The notes under the pieces are model-generated. The model was not told where the DNA came from and did no database searches. It saw only the letters and a program-made list of their open reading frames with translations. A stretch of 38,157 nucleotides of DNA from the NCBI GenBank assembly GCA_031262495.1, contig JAISHV010000054.1:1-38157 (forward strand), written 5' to 3'. Within the stretch, counting starts at the first letter, position 1, and each line of letters opens with the position of its first letter. The stretch comes from Ruminococcus sp. (GTDB lineage Bacteria > Bacillota > Clostridia > Oscillospirales > Ruminococcaceae). The position numbers were made by a program, and so were the translations under genes. Below are positions 1-8,917 of this stretch, piece after piece.

Positions 1-53
1 GCATCTATACGTTCAGAAAAACTTCCATCGCGAATTGACTGCGGGTCGCCCGC
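1..53 (-). repeat. AATTCGCGATG 3'-UTR element, copy A (runs off window)
   Basis: Read on the minus strand, a small hairpin (GCGGG, loop CGA, CCCGC; positions 41-53) starts immediately after the cdaR stop codon. It is followed by a tail beginning AATTCGCGATGGAAGT and reaching AGATGC at position 1, where the window ends. The same tail with the same internal spacing occurs at 4541-4590, 27236-27281 and 27301-27350, each behind a different hairpin. The rest of the tail (expected TCACCGCG) would lie outside the window. Confidence 0.75.
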
Positions 54-1361
54 TTAGCTGACTGTAACCGATACTTTCGGTGTTGCTACGCCTTCGCTTG
101 CGACAATCCATGTGTCGGGGAACCCGGGCACGGATAAATCGACTGTGAGTTTATAATCCCCGGGACCGGAAATCGGGTTTGTGTTGAGATCTACATTGGC
201 GACGATATCAGAGGCGGTGAATTCATCGGAAGCAAGCCCGATATATGTCGCCGTAACGCCTGATGAAATAATACTGTAGTTATACTGCGGCAGCCGCCCC
301 GTCAGCTGAATATCACGCGCTAAGATATAAAATACCCGTTTGACGTAACCGTCCGCTGTAGTCGGGCACGTCACCGTTACACGGTCTATCGACGATAAAT
401 TGTCATAACCCTCAGGCAAGAATGAAGCGGTGTCAAACGTAAACGCACTGCCGAGGTCGGCGAACCGCATATCAATATTGCCGATATTTATTGACGTAAT
501 TTCAGCCGGAGCATTGAGTGTGCCTATGTCAAGCTGACTTATCGAGAATTTTAATTTATCTCTGAAAAGGTCTAAATCAAATGATTTCGGGTAATTTGTG
601 AATGTTACATCCAAAGAGACGGTCTGTTTTCTGTAAATCGGAACACTTATATTAAAACTTGAGCGGTCAAGCGTTATGTCGGCTTGACTGTCCTCTACCA
701 CAAAATCGCCGTTATAGAGCTTATAATCACTTGAAACGGTTTCAAAACTGCGGTCACTCGGCATATCGTCAGGCAGGGCAACGGTTACTTCCGTTATACT
801 CTCAACGAGTGTATCTGTGCCTGTTACAGTTACAACAGAGGGGGCGATAACGATATATTCATCATCCGTATAATACCCTTCAGCCGGGATTATATTTGAC
901 GTATCTACTTTTACGGGGACTTCTTTTGAGGTAATCCTGTCGAATTCTACATCAATCATCGGCGGGTCAATCGCCAAGACATCGAATTTGCGCCCGTCTT
1001 TGCTTATTATATCCACTTTAAGCGAATATTCTTTAGGCGAGGCAACAACATCTGCCGAAACAACAGCCTGAATATCATCTGCTGTAATATCTCCGACTTG
1101 TGCGCGTTCGCCCGAAATATGAACAGCAACAGTCTGAACGGAAAGCCCTGAAACCTCCATATTATTAGCTTCCGCCTGTGTACCGAGCATATTAACAACT
1201 ACAGGAACATTAAAGAGTTCCCGCTCAATCGTGGGGTATACGCTGACAGAAATAATAAACCAAATAATTATTGCAGAAAAAATCGAGAGCAGAATGATGA
1301 ATACATCCTGTTCCATCAGCCTTGAAAATTTGTCGGAGAGGCGTTTTAAGAAGTTGTTCAT
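54..1361 (-). CDS. cdaR: CdaR, YbbR-domain regulator of diadenylate cyclase
   Basis: This is a membrane-anchored extracellular protein of 435 residues. One N-terminal transmembrane helix lies at about residues 20-42, preceded by a basic cytoplasmic stretch. The rest is a series of beta-rich YbbR repeats (recurring VPV-V and G--V-ITPS-V-VTG-like patterns, for example VPVKVDTS and PSVVTVTGTDTLVE). In Firmicutes CdaR binds and modulates CdaA. The ATG overlaps the last four bases of cdaA (ATGA junction), so the two are translationally coupled. The usual third gene, glmM, would be beyond position 1. Directly after the stop codon comes hairpin element copy A. Family assignment is from the arrangement and repeat pattern; confidence is high. 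Confidence 0.93.
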   Translation of the reverse strand: MNNFLKRLSDKFSRLMEQDVFIILLSIFSAIIIWFIISVSVYPTIERELFNVPVVVNMLGTQAEANNMEVSGLSVQTVAVHISGERAQVGDITADDIQAVVSADVVASPKEYSLKVDIISKDGRKFDVLAIDPPMIDVEFDRITSKEVPVKVDTSNIIPAEGYYTDDEYIVIAPSVVTVTGTDTLVESITEVTVALPDDMPSDRSFETVSSDYKLYNGDFVVEDSQADITLDRSSFNISVPIYRKQTVSLDVTFTNYPKSFDLDLFRDKLKFSISQLDIGTLNAPAEITSINIGNIDMRFADLGSAFTFDTASFLPEGYDNLSSIDRVTVTCPTTADGYVKRVFYILARDIQLTGRLPQYNYSIISSGVTATYIGLASDEFTASDIVANVDLNTNPISGPGDYKLTVDLSVPGFPDTWIVASEGVATPKVSVTVS

Positions 1362-2266
1362 TCAGATTTGCCTCCTTTTTTCGATGCTCCTGTTACTTTT
1401 GCCGCTTTTGCCGCTTTTTGACTCTTTGACGAATTTTGCGGGATTAGAGCGCCGCGCAGGAAACGCTTTAGGCTGTCACGTGTAAATCCGCGTTTGAGTT
1501 CGCCGTTTTCGGCTACGGAAATAGCACCCGTTTCTTCCGAAACAACTATAATCAAAGCATCGGAGTTTTCGGACATACCGATTGCCGCACGGTGACGCGA
1601 GCCGAGTGCCTTATTAATGAGTTCTTCTTTTTGGGGTTTCGGTAAAAAGCAAGCCGCCGCTAAAACCATACCGTCGCGCATTATAACAGCACCGTCGTGA
1701 AGCGGTGTTTTCGGGTAGAAAATATTCCCGAAGAGTTCCTTGCTGGGGACGGCGTTAATCACAGTGCCTGTCGCTATCTGCTCACCGAGTTTGCTCTCTT
1801 GTTCAATAACGATTAAAGCACCCGTAAGCGTTGCAGACAGGTCCTCACAGGCATCGCAGATAGCCTCGATAGGCTGCCGCCATACGGAATTCGCCGTATC
1901 GTCCTTGTCTGTGCTTGAAAAAATCTGCATTTTTGAGATTTTGCTGTGTCCCATTTTTTCAAGGGTTCGGCGCAGTTCAGGCTGAAAGAGTATAAGTATC
2001 GCCAAAAGCCCGACATTAAAGAGATTCTCCATGATAAAGGAGATGGCTTTCATTCTCAAAAATCCCGAAAGCAGATACGCGGCGGCAAGTATAATAATAC
2101 CGCGGATTAGCCCGCCGGCGCGGGTTTCACGCACAAACTTTATCCCGCAGTAAATCAGATATGCCATTACACCGATATCTATAATGTCTACAACCTGAAT
2201 CGGCAGGATACTGTTAAATACTGATTTTATTGTATATAAAAGGTCGTTCACGTTATATTTAACCAA
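1358..2266 (-). CDS. cdaA: Diadenylate cyclase CdaA (c-di-AMP synthase)
   Basis: The protein makes c-di-AMP from two ATP at the membrane. Three N-terminal transmembrane helices are visible (about residues 25-42, 53-70 and 78-95), followed by the DAC/DisA_N catalytic domain. Both signature motifs are intact: DGA at residues 191-193 (in LHDGAVIMRDG) and RHR at 224-226 (in GSRHRAAIGMSE). The C-terminus ends in a Lys/Ala/Ser-rich tail. The length, about 302 residues, fits the family. The frame starts at TTG (2264-2266), about 20 nt behind a good promoter. No Shine-Dalgarno is evident and a GTG lies slightly downstream, so the exact start is uncertain. It forms an operon with cdaR (4-bp overlap). 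Confidence 0.94.
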   Translation of the reverse strand: MVKYNVNDLLYTIKSVFNSILPIQVVDIIDIGVMAYLIYCGIKFVRETRAGGLIRGIIILAAAYLLSGFLRMKAISFIMENLFNVGLLAILILFQPELRRTLEKMGHSKISKMQIFSSTDKDDTANSVWRQPIEAICDACEDLSATLTGALIVIEQESKLGEQIATGTVINAVPSKELFGNIFYPKTPLHDGAVIMRDGMVLAAACFLPKPQKEELINKALGSRHRAAIGMSENSDALIIVVSEETGAISVAENGELKRGFTRDSLKRFLRGALIPQNSSKSQKAAKAAKVTGASKKGGKSE

Positions 2267-2291
2267 TGTAAGAGAAATTATTAATAATCTT

Positions 2292-2320
2292 ATTTTACAC
2301 TAAAATTATGAAAAAGTCAA
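2292..2320 (-). promoter_or_regulatory. Promoter for cdaA-cdaR
   Basis: On the minus strand TTGACT (2315-2320) and TAAAAT (2292-2297) are separated by 17 nt. Transcription would begin near 2285, about 20 nt before the TTG start of cdaA. Confidence 0.6.
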
Positions 2321-2353
2321 CCCAAATAGAAACATTATTTTTTTCAAAACGGC

Positions 2354-2382
2354 TTGACAAATTTACGAAAATCGACTATAAT
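2354..2382 (+). promoter_or_regulatory. Consensus promoter for the chemotaxis receptor gene
   Basis: TTGACA (2354-2359), 17 nt, TATAAT (2377-2382): both hexamers match the vegetative consensus exactly. Because this lies inside the longest open frame of the downstream gene, it supports the later start at 2575. It implies a 5' UTR of about 185 nt, in which I recognise no riboswitch. Confidence 0.8.
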
Positions 2383-2574
2383 TATTTTATTGTATATGTA
2401 CACCAGATGTATAAAAATTTTATTCCGAAACTTTTGAATTTTCTTAATACGTACATATTTGTTATTAATGAACCAATAGAGCTTTTTTACCATATAACTT
2501 ATAATAGGGTTGTTGGAACATTAAAATATGTTATATTACGATTATCTTCGGGAAAAGAATGTGAGGTTCTTATT

Positions 2575-4293
2575 ATGAAGCTTTTTAAAAACATCCCTCT
2601 TATTATCAAACTATTATTTCTGATTATTCCGTCGATTGCCGCTTTGTTGATTTTAGGATTCTACATAACAGGTACATCTGAGGCGACTTATGAAAAGACC
2701 GAAACGCTGCTTTATACGACTTTATATCAGTCTTCTTCATCGCTTATAAATGCCGACCGCGACTTCTATCAGGCATATGTAGCGGAAATTGAAGCGCATA
2801 ATGACGGCGCAGAGATTTCGAGTGAAGCTCTCCAGAGCTATACGGCTGATTTTGACGATAACTTAGCTCAGGTTATCGAACGCGTAACCGCCGCTTTTGA
2901 CTATATGGCGAAAGATGAGGCACTCTACAAAAGTACAAAACACGAAACACTCGGCTTGACTGTAGAAGAAATCCGAAAGAAATTTGACGCTGATATAAAG
3001 GCTTATCAGGATTCGTGGTCTGTAAAAACGCCGACAGAGGGCGACTGGGAAACCCATCAGGCACAGTTTGAAACTATCCGCGACTACATAAATACGGCTA
3101 CTGAAATTTTAGAAGTTTATGCAGAAGCTTCAAATGCAGCCAATGATGAAGATTTCCATCAGGTTAATGACACTGCGAAACTGATTGTGATTATTGTCGC
3201 GATTGCGATTACAGTTCTTTCGATTATTATATTCAGCTATATTTTATGGCAGATAAGATATATCACTAAAGTTTCGGAAAGAATAGCCGACGGTGATTTC
3301 GGAATAAAAATCGCCGAAAGTCATATGGGTACATCTGATTTAGGGAAACTCGCGGTTGCGACATCAAATATCTTAAAGCGTTTGAATGAATATACGGCTT
3401 ATATTAAAGAGGTTTCGGAAACACTCTCTGTTATGTCAACAGGCGATATGAGGGTTTCGCTTAAACTCGGCTATCAGGGCGAATTTATGCCGCTCAAACG
3501 GGGTTTAGAGAGCGTTATATCGTCTATGCGCCATACGTTAACACAGATTACCGCTTCATCAGAACAAGTTCACTCGGCAGCAGCCCATGTAGCTAATGCG
3601 TCGTCCGAGTTAGCACACGGTGCTTCCGAACAAACTCAATCAATTGAAAGCTTACAGGAAACCATAACGAGCATTGCCGCACACGCAGAACAAAATATGA
3701 GTCATTCAGCAGAAGCTAAAAAGAATGCCGATTCAGCCGAAAGTCTTCTTATTACGTCTAATAAGAATATGGATGAGATGCTTGAGGCAATGGAAGAGAT
3801 TACAAACGCTTCTGACGAAATCGGGAAGATTATTGCCGTTATTGATAATATCGCATTCCAGACCAATATCTTAGCACTAAACGCGTCTGTAGAAGCGGCA
3901 CGTGCAGGAGAAGCAGGAAAGGGCTTTGCGGTTGTAGCAGATGAGGTCAGAAACCTTGCGAACAAGTCCGCAGAAGCCGCTAAAAACACATCTGCTTTGA
4001 TTGAGCAATCCATAACTGCTGTTAACAAGGGTCAGGGGATTGCTAAAAAGACAGCGGAAGCTATGCATCAGGTAGAAGAAAAATCAAAAGATACCCTCTC
4101 GGGCGTTGACCTTATTTCAGAAGCGACAGTCAGCCAAAATGAAGATATTCACAATATCTCCGAGGTTATTTCAAGGATTTCGTCTGTAGTACACAATAAC
4201 GCCGCAACCGCAGAAGAAACCTCAGCCGCCTCCGAAGAACTCTCAGCCCAAGCCGATAATTTAAGTGAAGAGGTTTCAAAATTTAAGCTGTAA
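2575..4293 (+). CDS. Methyl-accepting chemotaxis protein
   Basis: A transmembrane chemoreceptor of 572 residues. TM1 is at about 10-32, an extracellular helical sensor at 33-200, TM2 at about 201-225, a HAMP domain at about 226-280, and a long cytoplasmic signalling coiled coil to the end. The hairpin tip that contacts CheA/CheW is intact ([20 protein letters not shown], then [15 protein letters not shown]). There is no C-terminal NWETF-type tether. The open frame extends upstream to 2308, but a perfect promoter lies inside it. The ATG at 2575 has GTGAGG about 9 nt upstream and gives the expected short basic N-terminus before TM1. The ligand is not recognisable. No che or flagellar genes are in the window. 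Confidence 0.95.
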   Translation: MKLFKNIPLIIKLLFLIIPSIAALLILGFYITGTSEATYEKTETLLYTTLYQSSSSLINADRDFYQAYVAEIEAHNDGAEISSEALQSYTADFDDNLAQVIERVTAAFDYMAKDEALYKSTKHETLGLTVEEIRKKFDADIKAYQDSWSVKTPTEGDWETHQAQFETIRDYINTATEILEVYAEASNAANDEDFHQVNDTAKLIVIIVAIAITVLSIIIFSYILWQIRYITKVSERIADGDFGIKIAESHMGTSDLGKLAVATSNILKRLNEYTAYIKEVSETLSVMSTGDMRVSLKLGYQGEFMPLKRGLESVISSMRHTLTQITASSEQVHSAAAHVANASSELAHGASEQTQSIESLQETITSIAAHAEQNMSHSAEAKKNADSAESLLITSNKNMDEMLEAMEEITNASDEIGKIIAVIDNIAFQTNILALNASVEAARAGEAGKGFAVVADEVRNLANKSAEAAKNTSALIEQSITAVNKGQGIAKKTAEAMHQVEEKSKDTLSGVDLISEATVSQNEDIHNISEVISRISSVVHNNAATAEETSAASEELSAQADNLSEEVSKFKL

Positions 4294-4315
4294 GAGGTCA
4301 GATGTTAGAAGTTAT

Positions 4316-4470
4316 ACTAATATGCAATAAAAAAATGAAATGATGTGCGGGCGGGCGGGGCGCCCGCCCCTACAAATTGTATTTAAAATAATTTTGGTCT
4401 GTAGGGGCGACCGCCCTCGGTCGCCCGCTTTTTTAAGCAAATTCAATCAATTCTTTAAATGCATATTAGT
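4316..4470. repeat. MITE-like element with a REP hairpin pair, copy 1
   Basis: A 155-bp element ends in inverted repeats (ACTAATATGCA at 4316-4326 and TGCATATTAGT at 4460-4470; pairing extends two more bases outward). The ends can be read as flanked by TA on both sides. Inside are two GC-rich hairpins in inverted orientation with their GTAG heads facing each other: 4346-4374 on minus (stem GGGCGGGCG/CGCCCGCCC) and 4400-4428 on plus (stem GGGCGACCG/CGGTCGCCC). A second copy with the same arms lies at 29672-29824. No coding capacity; presumably mobilised in trans. Confidence 0.8.
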
Positions 4471-4488
4471 ATTAAATAAGGATAAAAC

Positions 4489-4532
4489 AAAAAATCTCAT
4501 TACCTCCTTTAAGGCGGTAATGAGATTTTTAA
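4489..4532. terminator. Bidirectional intrinsic terminator
   Basis: A 15-bp stem (AAAAATCTCATTACC paired with GGTAATGAGATTTTT) with a short loop has A-runs on the left and T-runs on the right, so it can terminate in both directions. It lies between the chemoreceptor gene (plus) and the APH-fold gene (minus), downstream of the tail of element copy B. Confidence 0.85.
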
Positions 4533-4540
4533 TATTCGCT

Positions 4541-4606
4541 TCTACGCGGTGTGCATCGTGACGTACTGAAAGACTTCCATCGCGAATTGACAGTGACTCG
4601 GTCACT
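4541..4606 (-). repeat. AATTCGCGATG 3'-UTR element, copy B
   Basis: Read on minus: hairpin AGTGAC, loop CGA, GTCACT (4592-4606), then a tail starting AATTCGCGATGGAAGT and ending GCACACCGCGTAGAAG near 4541. The stop codon of the upstream gene (TGA, 4602-4604) lies inside the hairpin. The terminator at 4489-4532 follows directly. This gives the order gene, hairpin, tail, terminator, also seen after the SPFH gene at 27248. Confidence 0.8.
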
Positions 4607-5348
4607 CGTACCACACTACGTCTGTCCATTTGTTCAGGAATTCTTGTTCTTCGGGGTTGTTTTTTACGGATTGGGAGGCGGCAACTATGGGGAGCCATTT
4701 TTGGACGTAGCGTTTGTCGCGGTTGCTTTTTTTACAGTAGAGATTGAAATATTTATCTGCTGTTTCGGTGTTACCTTTAAGGCAGAATAACAGGTATGTC
4801 CGCGCAACGTCGGCGGAAGAGTTGCCTTGTGTGGCGTGTGCCCAGTCGAGTATAAAGGGTGCTCCGTCGGGTGTAATTATAATATTTTCGGGGTTAAAAT
4901 CGCCGTGGCAGAGGCGGTTTTTTGTGGGCATTCCCTCAAGGCGCATTGAGAGTTCCCATTTGGTATCGCCGTCAAGAGCAGATTCGGAAATTTTCGCCGC
5001 CATTTTGTCTTTGAGCTTGCGAAGTCCGGGGCATTTTTTCGCGTGAACGGACATTTGAAGATCGACAAAACTGTCAAGGTATTCATCAATCTTATCGGGA
5101 TTTTGAGCCATCAGTTCCGATAAAGGTACACCTTCAATAAATTTCGTGACGATAGCCCATTTCCCGTCTATCATACAAACTTCAAGCAGATTCGGGACAT
5201 TGAGTGCAGTCTCCTCAACCCGCGCTAAGTTTAACGCTTCATTGAGAATATCTGCCTTTGAATAACTCTCATCAAAAACCTTTGCAGTACGTTCGCCGTC
5301 ACGGTAGACAGCCTTAAATTTCCTCTGTGAAATTAATTTGAAATCCAT
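4602..5348 (-). CDS. APH-fold phosphotransferase, substrate unknown
   Basis: A small cytoplasmic kinase-fold protein (248 residues) of the aminoglycoside/choline/homoserine phosphotransferase group. The catalytic loop is intact as CHGDFNPENII and is followed by the metal-binding segment FILDWAHA; an N-terminal ATP-binding lobe precedes them. The substrate cannot be read from sequence, and resistance should not be assumed. The longest frame begins 15 codons upstream, inside the adhE end. The ATG at 5348 (MDFKLISQ) is preferred because GAGGGGAG lies 7 nt upstream and it leaves a 13-nt gap after adhE, suggesting co-transcription. The stop codon falls inside repeat element copy B. Confidence 0.8.
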   Translation of the reverse strand: MDFKLISQRKFKAVYRDGERTAKVFDESYSKADILNEALNLARVEETALNVPNLLEVCMIDGKWAIVTKFIEGVPLSELMAQNPDKIDEYLDSFVDLQMSVHAKKCPGLRKLKDKMAAKISESALDGDTKWELSMRLEGMPTKNRLCHGDFNPENIIITPDGAPFILDWAHATQGNSSADVARTYLLFCLKGNTETADKYFNLYCKKSNRDKRYVQKWLPIVAASQSVKNNPEEQEFLNKWTDVVWYE

Positions 5349-5361
5349 TTTGTTTCTCCCC

Positions 5362-7959
5362 TCAAACCTCTTTGTGTTCGCCGTAGTATGCATTTAAATA
5401 TAACTGTTTAAGTTCCGACATCAGCGGATAACGCGGGTTTGTACCCGTACACTGGTCGTCAAACGCGTTTTCGGTCATTTCGTCAAGTGACGAGAGGAAG
5501 TCCTCCTCTTTTACACCATAATCGGCAATCGTCTTTTTAATACCGATTTTTTCTTTGAGTTCATCTATAAGTTTTATAAGTCCCTCAACCTTGTCATCAG
5601 GGGAATTCCCCTTAACACCGAGGTAGTCCGCAATTTCACCGTATCTCTCTTTCGCTTTGGGGTATTTATACTGTGGGAATGCCGCTTGTTTTACGGGTGT
5701 ATCTGTGGCATTAAAGCGGATTACCTCATCAATCACTAAAGCATTTGAGATTCCATGTGGGATATGGTGGTATGCACCTAATTTGTGGGCTAAGGAGTGA
5801 CTTATACCGAGGAATGCGTTGGCGAACGCCATTCCGGCGATAGTCGCCGCATCTGCCATTTTTTCGCGGGCTTCGGGGTCTGCCGCACCGTTTTCATAGG
5901 CGCGGGGTAAAAATTCAAATAACGTTTTGAGTGCTTTCAGCGCAAGCCCGTCTGTATATTCGGTAGCCATAACGGAAGCGTAGGCTTCTAAGCAGTGAGA
6001 AACGGCATCAATCCCCGAGGCGGCGGTTAAGCCTTTAGGGGCATTGTCCATCAAATCAGGGTCAACAATAGCCATATTCGGCAGCAGTTCATAATCGGCA
6101 AGCGGATATTTTATACCGTTGTCGTCTGTAATTACCGCGAAAGGCGTTACTTCGGAGCCTGTACCGGCAGTCGTGGGGATTGCGGCGAAATAGGCTTTTT
6201 CGCCCATCTTCGGGAATTTATATATGCGCTTGTTTATATCCGAAAATCGCATTGCCAAATCTTCAAAATCAACATCTGGGTGTTCATATAAAACCCACAT
6301 GATTTTCGCGGCATCCATCGGAGAACCGCCGCCCATAGCTATAATGGCATCGGGCTTAAAAGACTGCATAGATTTTGCGCCGTCTATCGCTGATGATAAC
6401 GTCGGATCGGGCTTTACGTCACAGAAAACCGTATGGTCGATACCCAGTTCATTCAGTTTATCGGTGATACATTTCGTGAAACCGCCCGCGAAAAGGAATT
6501 CATCCGTAACCAAAAATACGCGCTTAATGCCTTTTTCGCCCAGTTCATCTAAAGCATACGGCAGACAGCCGCGTTTTATGAAAACCCTTTCGGGCACTCT
6601 GAACCAAAGCATATTTTCACGCCTTTCAGCCATTGTTTTTATATTTAAGAGGTGTTTTACGCCGACATTTTCGGAAACGGAGTTGCCGCCCCATGAACCG
6701 CAGCCGAGGGTTAGCGACGGGGTGAGTTTGAAATTATAGAGTCCGCCGATACCGCCCTGACTGGACGGGGTATTTATAAGGATTCGGCAGGTCTTCATTC
6801 TCTCGCCGAAAATTTTTATTTTTTCGGTTTCGGTTTGCGGGTTGAGGTACACAGACGATGTATGCCCATAACCGCCGTCTGCAATAAGGTGCTCAGCTTT
6901 CGCGACAGCTTCTTCAAAGCTATGTGCTACGTACATAGCGAGCACAGGCGACAGCTTCTCGTGCGCGAATTCTTCCGAAATATCTACGCTCTCGACTTCG
7001 CCGATAAGAATTTTCGTGTGTTCGGGCACTTCAACCCCTGCCATTTTTGCGATTTTTACAGCGGTTTGACCAACGATTTTAGCGTTTACGGAGTTATTTA
7101 TGATGATGGTCTTCCGCACTTTAGCGGTTTCTTCGGGCGATAAAATATAACAGCCGCGTTTTATGAATTCGGATTTCACCGCTTCGTAAACGTCCGAAAG
7201 TATGATAACCGACTGTTCGGAGGCGCAAATCATACCGTTGTCGAAAGTTTTTGATAAAATAATTGAATTTACGGCAAGCTCTACATCGGCAGTGGAATCA
7301 ATAACGGCAGGGGTATTCCCCGCACCGACACCCACAGCGGGTTTGCCGCTGCTGTAGGCGGATTTAACCATACCCGGACCGCCCGTAGCTAAAATGAGGT
7401 CGGCTTCTTTCATTACAAGGGTAGTCATTTCAAGATTCGGTATATCAATCCAGCGGATAATCCCCTCAGGCGCGCCCGCTTTTACAGCCGCCTCAAGCAC
7501 AATTTTAGCCGCCGCGATAGTACAGCGTTTAGCGCGGGGGTGAGGTGAAATTATTATCGCATTTCGCGTTTTAAGTGCTAAAAGACATTTAAAAATCGCC
7601 GTAGAAGTCGGGTTCGTAGTAGGAATTACCGCCGCGATAATCCCTATAGGTTCGGCAATTTTTTTAATGCCGAAAACCTTGTCTTCCTCAATCACGCCGC
7701 AAGTTTTTGTATCGCGGTACTCATTATAGATATATTCTGAGGCGAAATGGTTTTTTATTACCTTGTCTTCCGCGACACCCATACCCGTTTCTTCAACAGC
7801 CATTTTAGCAAGCGGAATACGCGCCTTATCAGCGGCAATCGCCGCCGCTTTAAACAAACGATCAACTTCTTCCTGAGAAAATCCCGCGAAAATGTTCGCC
7901 GCCGTTCGCATTTCGGCTAAAGCTTTTTCAAGATGTTCTACATTGTCAATAATATCCAT
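5362..7959 (-). CDS. adhE: Bifunctional aldehyde-alcohol dehydrogenase AdhE
   Basis: Converts acetyl-CoA to acetaldehyde and then ethanol, regenerating two NAD+ in fermentation. The 865 residues comprise an N-terminal CoA-acylating aldehyde dehydrogenase (about 1-440, catalytic Cys245 in GMICASEQ) and a C-terminal iron-dependent alcohol dehydrogenase (about 455-865). The second half carries the NAD-binding GGGSPMDAAK, TTAGTGSEV, and the metal-site segment around GIDAVSHCLEAY and HSLAHKLGAYHHIPHG. GGGAGAG lies 7 nt upstream of the ATG. The gene follows pflA by 69 nt on the same strand, and an APH-fold gene follows it. AdhE family members form filaments (spirosomes). Both active sites look intact. 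Confidence 0.97.
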   Translation of the reverse strand: MDIIDNVEHLEKALAEMRTAANIFAGFSQEEVDRLFKAAAIAADKARIPLAKMAVEETGMGVAEDKVIKNHFASEYIYNEYRDTKTCGVIEEDKVFGIKKIAEPIGIIAAVIPTTNPTSTAIFKCLLALKTRNAIIISPHPRAKRCTIAAAKIVLEAAVKAGAPEGIIRWIDIPNLEMTTLVMKEADLILATGGPGMVKSAYSSGKPAVGVGAGNTPAVIDSTADVELAVNSIILSKTFDNGMICASEQSVIILSDVYEAVKSEFIKRGCYILSPEETAKVRKTIIINNSVNAKIVGQTAVKIAKMAGVEVPEHTKILIGEVESVDISEEFAHEKLSPVLAMYVAHSFEEAVAKAEHLIADGGYGHTSSVYLNPQTETEKIKIFGERMKTCRILINTPSSQGGIGGLYNFKLTPSLTLGCGSWGGNSVSENVGVKHLLNIKTMAERRENMLWFRVPERVFIKRGCLPYALDELGEKGIKRVFLVTDEFLFAGGFTKCITDKLNELGIDHTVFCDVKPDPTLSSAIDGAKSMQSFKPDAIIAMGGGSPMDAAKIMWVLYEHPDVDFEDLAMRFSDINKRIYKFPKMGEKAYFAAIPTTAGTGSEVTPFAVITDDNGIKYPLADYELLPNMAIVDPDLMDNAPKGLTAASGIDAVSHCLEAYASVMATEYTDGLALKALKTLFEFLPRAYENGAADPEAREKMADAATIAGMAFANAFLGISHSLAHKLGAYHHIPHGISNALVIDEVIRFNATDTPVKQAAFPQYKYPKAKERYGEIADYLGVKGNSPDDKVEGLIKLIDELKEKIGIKKTIADYGVKEEDFLSSLDEMTENAFDDQCTGTNPRYPLMSELKQLYLNAYYGEHKEV

Positions 7960-8028
7960 AAATCTCTCCCATAATAATTTAAGTCAATACGAAAATATAT
8001 TATATATTATTCCTGTTAAATCGGAAAT

Positions 8029-8736
8029 TTATCCGTTCAAAGCTGAAATTATAATCTCCCGCGCATTTTCCGCCTCGGATTTTTCGGCGGATAAAACACC
8101 CTCAAGCGGATAAATTAAGCCCATTTTATTATATTTATCCAGTCCAAACGTGTGATAGGGCAATACATCAAGGGCTTTTACGGTTTTGAGTTTCTTTAAA
8201 AACAGTCCTGTCTTTATTAAATCAGCGCGCTCATCTGTCAGCCCGGGGACAACTACTCGCCTAACCCACAAATCAACGCCTGAATTTGAAACAGTTTCGG
8301 CGAATTTTAAAATATCACGGTTTGAAACACCGGTTAAATCTTTATGACGAGTTTCGTCAAACATTTTAATATCTAAGATAACTAAATCGGTGTATTTGAG
8401 CATTTCCGAAACGTCCGAATCGGTAAATCCGCTTGTATCCACGGCGGTGTGTATTCCGTTTTCGTGAAAGAGTTTCAGACATTCGGTCAAAAATGGTAAT
8501 TGCAGCAACGGTTCGCCGCCTGAAAAAGTTACGCCGCCGTTTTTATAAAATTCGGAATAGGAGAGGTATTTCTCATAAATTTCGGCGGCGGTCATTTCGA
8601 TACCGCCGTGAATATCCCACGTATCGGGGTTATGGCAATATTTACAGCGGAGTTTACAGCCACCCAAAAACACGACCATACGAACGCCCGGTCCGTCAAC
8701 AGTTCCGAAGGATTCTATTGAATGGATTTTGCCCAT
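8029..8736 (-). CDS. pflA: Pyruvate formate-lyase activating enzyme
   Basis: A radical-SAM glycyl-radical activase of 235 residues. The [4Fe-4S] motif is CKLRCKYC (Cys27, Cys31, Cys34), followed by the glycine-rich TFSGGEPLLQ, and DTSG and DIKMFDETRHKDLTG further on. It installs the glycyl radical on pyruvate formate-lyase. It sits directly upstream of adhE, which disposes of the acetyl-CoA and NADH made downstream of PFL. No pflB is present in the window, so the substrate enzyme must be encoded elsewhere. The assignment to PflA rather than another activase rests on overall similarity and lack of an extra ferredoxin insert. Confidence 0.92.
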   Translation of the reverse strand: MGKIHSIESFGTVDGPGVRMVVFLGGCKLRCKYCHNPDTWDIHGGIEMTAAEIYEKYLSYSEFYKNGGVTFSGGEPLLQLPFLTECLKLFHENGIHTAVDTSGFTDSDVSEMLKYTDLVILDIKMFDETRHKDLTGVSNRDILKFAETVSNSGVDLWVRRVVVPGLTDERADLIKTGLFLKKLKTVKALDVLPYHTFGLDKYNKMGLIYPLEGVLSAEKSEAENAREIIISALNG

Positions 8737-8776
8737 TTATTGTTACCTGTTTAACACAAATGCTGAAATCGTTTTT

Positions 8777-8917
8777 TGTAGGGGCGGGCGCCCCGCCCGC
8801 CCGCACACTCTAAAATACTCCAATTTTCCTTATAAGCTACAAACTATTTAAATTTTGTCTTTCTCTAAAATCAAGCGTTTTAGGATATGCGGGCGGGCGA
8901 GGGCGCCCGCCCCTACA
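8777..8917. repeat. REP-like inverted pair with GTAG at the outer ends (type I), copy 1
   Basis: Two hairpin units face outward: 8777-8805 on plus (GTAG, stem GGGCGGGCG/CGCCCGCCC, loop CCC) and 8888-8917 on minus (same stem, loop CCCT). They flank an AT-rich 82-bp core. The pair at 23038-23201 has the same layout, also with an 82-bp core of recognisably related sequence (TAAAATAC near the left end, GGATATGCGGG or AGTATGCGGG at the right). The right unit's GTAG supplies the folC stop codon. Confidence 0.8.

Noticed and set aside
659-850. Plus-strand open frame inside cdaR
   Set aside because: A shadow of the minus-strand YbbR gene with no binding site and no family features; many other such frames were dropped for the same reason.
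2308-2574. Extended N-terminus of the chemotaxis receptor
   Set aside because: The extension contains a perfect promoter, lacks similarity to receptors and is AT-rich non-coding in character; the ATG at 2575 has a binding site and begins before TM1.
2383-2574. Riboswitch in the long leader of the chemoreceptor gene
   Set aside because: No known aptamer core or terminator hairpin could be recognised by eye; a covariance search (Infernal/Rfam) would be needed to claim one.
4602-5348. Aminoglycoside resistance gene
   Set aside because: Only the APH fold is evident; the same fold serves choline, homoserine and many other kinases, and the gene lies in a metabolic operon.
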